Of a stretch of 15,563 bases of DNA, positions 13,536-15,563 are shown piece by piece; position 1 is the stretch's first letter, and each line of letters starts with the position of its first letter. The stretch is from Thermococcus sp. (GTDB lineage: Archaea > Methanobacteriota_B > Thermococci > Thermococcales > Thermococcaceae), in contig JALSNG010000032.1 of the NCBI GenBank assembly GCA_026987155.1, positions 1-15,563 of the forward strand, read 5' to 3'. The notes under the pieces are model-generated. The model searched no databases and was not told the origin of the DNA. It saw only the letters and a program-made list of their open reading frames with translations. Made by a program: the position numbers and the translations under genes.

Positions 13536-14696
13536 TTATTCTTTTCTGCCAAGGAAGTATTTCCTGCCCCTGACCTCCACCATGCGGTAGACCTCGCCTT
13601 CCCTGAGCTCCATGGGAGGTCTTCCGAGTTCGTAGGTCTCGTAGGTCTGCATGTCCATGAGCTGAACTTCGGTTGGAGTGATACTGGTCACCATCGCCTC
13701 GCTAATTTCTCCCTCGACAACGTCCATACCCTCACGCTTAATCGTCTTCCAATCGCGATGTTCGCTTTCAAGGGTGGCCAGGTTCCTCATACCCATGCCC
13801 TTGCCGTCAACTCGCTCGACCTCGTAGACGTTGCCGTGCCTGTCCGTCACCAGATCGCCCTTCTGGAACTTTGGAATCCTCACGCTAACGCTGGTGCGGT
13901 AAACTTCTCTGCTCGTCTGCCTGTCAACGCCGACCAGCTCGTAGGCCTCGCTTATCGTTCCTCCAAAGCGTTCCCTTATTGCCTGTGCAAGCTTCCTGGC
14001 GCTTGAGGTGGAGCCCATATAGAAGTCCAGACCTTCTTCCTTCTCTATCGTGTCCTGAATGAAGCCCATTCTGTCCCTGCGCATTATCTCGTCCACCTTA
14101 TCCTCGACGAGCTTCCCAATCGCCTTCCTCTCCTCTTCGGTTAGTGGCCTGTCCTCGGCACGGACCTGGAGTATCGCCTCGAAGTAGCCGCCGAGAAACT
14201 TGGAACAGCGCGGACAGACGGTCTGGCGGACATAGACCGTGACTTTTTTGGCCTCATCATGGAGCTCACGCTGGAGCTCGTGGGTTTTGGCTTTTACCCG
14301 GACCTCGTAGGTGATTATGGCTGGGAAGTACTCTATGTGCCAGTCGATGGGCCGGAAGGCAACGAGGGCCTTTCCAACCGGAAGCTCCACCGTCTCTTCA
14401 AGTTCATCGAAGTGAACTATCTTGAACTCTCTTATCCTCTCGTCCAGTGAATCCCCAATGGTCTCCAGCAGGGCGTTATCTGCAACCTCGAATATCAGCT
14501 CCTCCAGCTCGTAGCTGTGGGGATCTACCCAGACGCCCCTCTTCTTATAGCTCCCGCAGTTCCCGCAAAGCTCGGTATTTATCTCTCCCTCTATAAGCAG
14601 GACGGGGTTTTCTTTTCGGTAGCAGATCTGACAGAGACCATCTATCAGCGGTCCTCCCTCGCTCTCGCTTATCCCGCAGCGGTAGCAGAACCTCAT
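13536..14696 (-). CDS. nmd3: NMD3-family 60S-type ribosomal subunit maturation protein
   Basis: This encodes 386 aa. The N-terminal zinc region has C4-x2-C7 (CYRC), C22-x2-C25 (CQIC) and C44-x2-C47 (CGNC), with a further pair VCPRCSKF at about 160. These match the CxxC pairs of NMD3. The central alpha/beta region and the C-terminal beta-rich domain (RIPKFQKGDLVTDRHGNVYE, EGEVYRMVEVRGRKYFLG) are also family-like. In eukaryotes NMD3 is the adaptor for export of the large ribosomal subunit and binds near the subunit interface; in archaea a role in late subunit assembly or anti-association is assumed. ATG 14696 follows GGTGAG; a GTG nine bases upstream lies within that site. The gene sits directly after DUF424 on the same strand, a pairing that I recall as common in euryarchaea. 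Confidence 0.93.
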   Translation of the reverse strand: MRFCYRCGISESEGGPLIDGLCQICYRKENPVLLIEGEINTELCGNCGSYKKRGVWVDPHSYELEELIFEVADNALLETIGDSLDERIREFKIVHFDELEETVELPVGKALVAFRPIDWHIEYFPAIITYEVRVKAKTHELQRELHDEAKKVTVYVRQTVCPRCSKFLGGYFEAILQVRAEDRPLTEEERKAIGKLVEDKVDEIMRRDRMGFIQDTIEKEEGLDFYMGSTSSARKLAQAIRERFGGTISEAYELVGVDRQTSREVYRTSVSVRIPKFQKGDLVTDRHGNVYEVERVDGKGMGMRNLATLESEHRDWKTIKREGMDVVEGEISEAMVTSITPTEVQLMDMQTYETYELGRPPMELREGEVYRMVEVRGRKYFLGRKE

Positions 14697-14726
14697 CTCT
14701 CTCACCGGTAAGTGGTGCGGGAAGGA

Positions 14727-14741
14727 AGCTTAAAAACCTAA
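14727..14741 (-). promoter_or_regulatory. TATA-like promoter of NMD3
   Basis: The minus strand reads TTAGGTTTTTAAGCT in the 47-bp gap after DUF424. A start near 14709 gives a leader of about 13 nt with GGTGAG. NMD3 may be transcribed both from here and by read-through. Confidence 0.5.
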
Positions 14742-14743
14742 TC

Positions 14744-15043
14744 TCAGAGAAAGAGCTTCGCCATCTGAGCGTGGGGAACTCCCTGAATCCTGAGCACCCT
14801 CGCCTCATCAACGTAGCCGAGCTCTATTGCTTTTCCAACGCAACGCTCACCCGTAAGGTTGGCGATGGTTGCCTCTTCCAGCATGGCATCCAGAGCATCC
14901 TCGTCAACCAGCTCTCCCTTGTAAAAGCGCTCCTTTACTTCGAGCTTCAGCTCGCCTTCCCTGAAGGTTTTTCCGAGTAGCTCCTCATCGCAGGCAGCGA
15001 GGAGAACTTCACCCTGAACGCGGTAGATTTTAACGTATATCAT
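14744..15043 (-). CDS. DUF424 family protein
   Basis: This encodes 99 aa. It begins MIYVKIYRVQGEVLLAACDE and contains GKTFREGELKLEV and ANLTGERCVGKAIELGYV, which identify the archaeal DUF424 family (PF04242). Members are small, soluble and of unproven biochemical function, and are often encoded beside NMD3 or other translation genes, so a role in ribosome assembly or translation is plausible but not shown. No membrane segment or metal site is seen. ATG 15043 follows GGTGG by a few bases and is the only sensible start. NMD3 starts 47 bp downstream. Confidence 0.88.
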   Translation of the reverse strand: MIYVKIYRVQGEVLLAACDEELLGKTFREGELKLEVKERFYKGELVDEDALDAMLEEATIANLTGERCVGKAIELGYVDEARVLRIQGVPHAQMAKLFL

Positions 15044-15070
15044 TCAACCACCGAAGAAAAATGGAGTGAA

Positions 15071-15080
15071 CGTTTAAAAG
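15071..15080 (-). promoter_or_regulatory. TATA-like element upstream of DUF424
   Basis: The minus strand reads CTTTTAAACG. It is close to the start codon and would give a leader of under 10 nt, too short for the GGTGG site to be well placed, so the real promoter could lie further upstream. Confidence 0.35.
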
Positions 15081-15082
15081 AA

Positions 15083-15110
15083 TTGGGGAAAGAAGGAAAT
15101 CATTCCCCAA
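15083..15110 (-). terminator. Inverted repeat TTGGGGAA–N12–TTCCCCAA with trailing T-rich tract
   Basis: Perfect 8-bp arms straddle the stop codon of the gene ending at 15100. On the minus strand the right arm is followed by TTCTTTTAAAC. This could end transcription of that gene or stabilise its 3' end. It also overlaps the DUF424 promoter region. Confidence 0.45.
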
Positions 15111-15563
15111 GGGCCTCTTTGAGCAACTTGACTGCTCTGCTCTCTGCAACGTATGCATTTCTGAGGTGCGCTAAGATTCTGAAGTCTCCGAGGTGCATGA
15201 AGATGTTGCCTCCGGCCAGGTCAAGGGCTTTCTTGTAGTACTCGCCCGCAGTCTGATTGAACTGGAGCGCCTGCTGGAGGATAGTATCGTTAACGCCTTC
15301 CTGCAGGGCTTTCTGATAGAGCTCGTTGAACTCCTTCAGCTTGTTCTGGTACCAGCGCTGGTAGAGGTAGTTAAGCACGTTAAAGTCGGGCTGTATCTTT
15401 TTGAGTCCAAGCTCCACAGTCACTCTCAACGTAACGGGGGATGCGTACTGAACCTCGGCGAGTAGGTAGGTTGCCTTCTTGCCCCTGAAGAACCAGTACT
15501 TGAGTATGTGCTTGTTCTTCTGGAGTTGGCGGAGTTTGGCATTGGTTGGCAATGCAAGGAGTA
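15100..15563 (-). CDS. Unrecognised protein, C-terminal part (5' end outside window)
   Basis: The frame is open from the window edge to a TGA at 15100–15102, giving about 154 residues. The first visible residues are LLALPTNAKLRQL. The in-frame TTG at 15552 is an internal Leu codon rather than a convincing start, because the hydrophobic LLAL continues upstream and could be the end of a signal peptide or membrane helix. Next come a basic segment (QKNKHILKYWFFRGKKATYLL), a beta-like stretch (VTLRVTVELGLKKI) and a long helical region rich in Tyr, Gln and Leu (NVLNYLYQRWYQNKLKEFNELYQ... to AYVAESRAVKLLKEALGE). The helical part resembles tandem TPR-like helices, but no family is assigned. A secreted or membrane-tethered protein is possible. 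Confidence 0.7.
   Translation of the reverse strand, partial: LLALPTNAKLRQLQKNKHILKYWFFRGKKATYLLAEVQYASPVTLRVTVELGLKKIQPDFNVLNYLYQRWYQNKLKEFNELYQKALQEGVNDTILQQALQFNQTAGEYYKKALDLAGGNIFMHLGDFRILAHLRNAYVAESRAVKLLKEALGE

Noticed and set aside
15550..15552. TTG as the start of the last gene
   Set aside because: No ribosome binding site fits and the frame stays open with hydrophobic residues to the window edge, so the gene most likely continues outside.
1..15563. tRNA, rRNA, CRISPR arrays, insertion sequences, integrase or attachment sites
   Set aside because: No cloverleaf-like or rRNA-like sequence, no spaced direct repeats, no transposase or integrase products, and intergenic gaps are all under about 160 bases.

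Overview
The window looks like a stretch of chromosome from a hyperthermophilic euryarchaeon of the order Thermococcales, most likely Thermococcus. The evidence is the NMD3–DUF424 gene pair, an archaeal COG3199-type NAD kinase, a CoA-disulfide reductase/NADPH:sulfur oxidoreductase with a perfect SurR operator, GGAGGTGA-like ribosome binding sites, archaeal BRE/TATA promoters with short leaders, and near gap-free packing. No tRNA, rRNA, CRISPR array or insertion sequence was seen, and no gene-free stretch exceeds 300 bases.

Layout. (1) 1–2506 is a membrane-transport cluster: the 3' end of one TDT-family transporter, a convergent TauE/SafE permease, a second TDT transporter broken by a one-base C-run frameshift, and a convergent GbsR/MarR-like regulator. 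(2) 2559–5350 holds a small membrane protein divergent from a 554-aa radical SAM/SPASM enzyme with an unusual N-terminal domain, then an orphan membrane-anchored protein. (3) 5426–9934 is a minus-strand run read from high to low coordinates: a COG0731-like radical SAM protein, a zinc-motif/beta-helix/K+-channel-like fusion, an NAD kinase homologue translationally coupled to it, and a protein that I read as a catalytically dead HerA/VirD4-type ATPase. (4) 10046–12143 holds a DUF4213/DUF364 putative metal-chelation protein and an MFS transporter. A 14-bp palindrome resembling DtxR-family boxes lies in the intergenic region between the COG0731 and DUF364 genes. (5) 12150–15563 holds the CoA-disulfide reductase, NMD3, DUF424 and the 3' part of an unrecognised protein.

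Working together. The TDT and TauE/SafE carriers could export sulfite or small organic anions, and the adjacent regulator is the obvious candidate controller. The CoA-disulfide reductase belongs to sulfur-dependent redox metabolism and its promoter carries the SurR signature just below the TATA box. NMD3 and DUF424 belong to large ribosomal subunit biogenesis/translation.

Most start codons were moved from the longest open frame to an ATG a few bases below a Shine-Dalgarno match. The items most worth follow-up are the pseudo-ATPase, the SurR site, the DtxR-like palindrome, the frameshifted TDT gene and the SPASM enzyme with its mirror-image divergent promoters.
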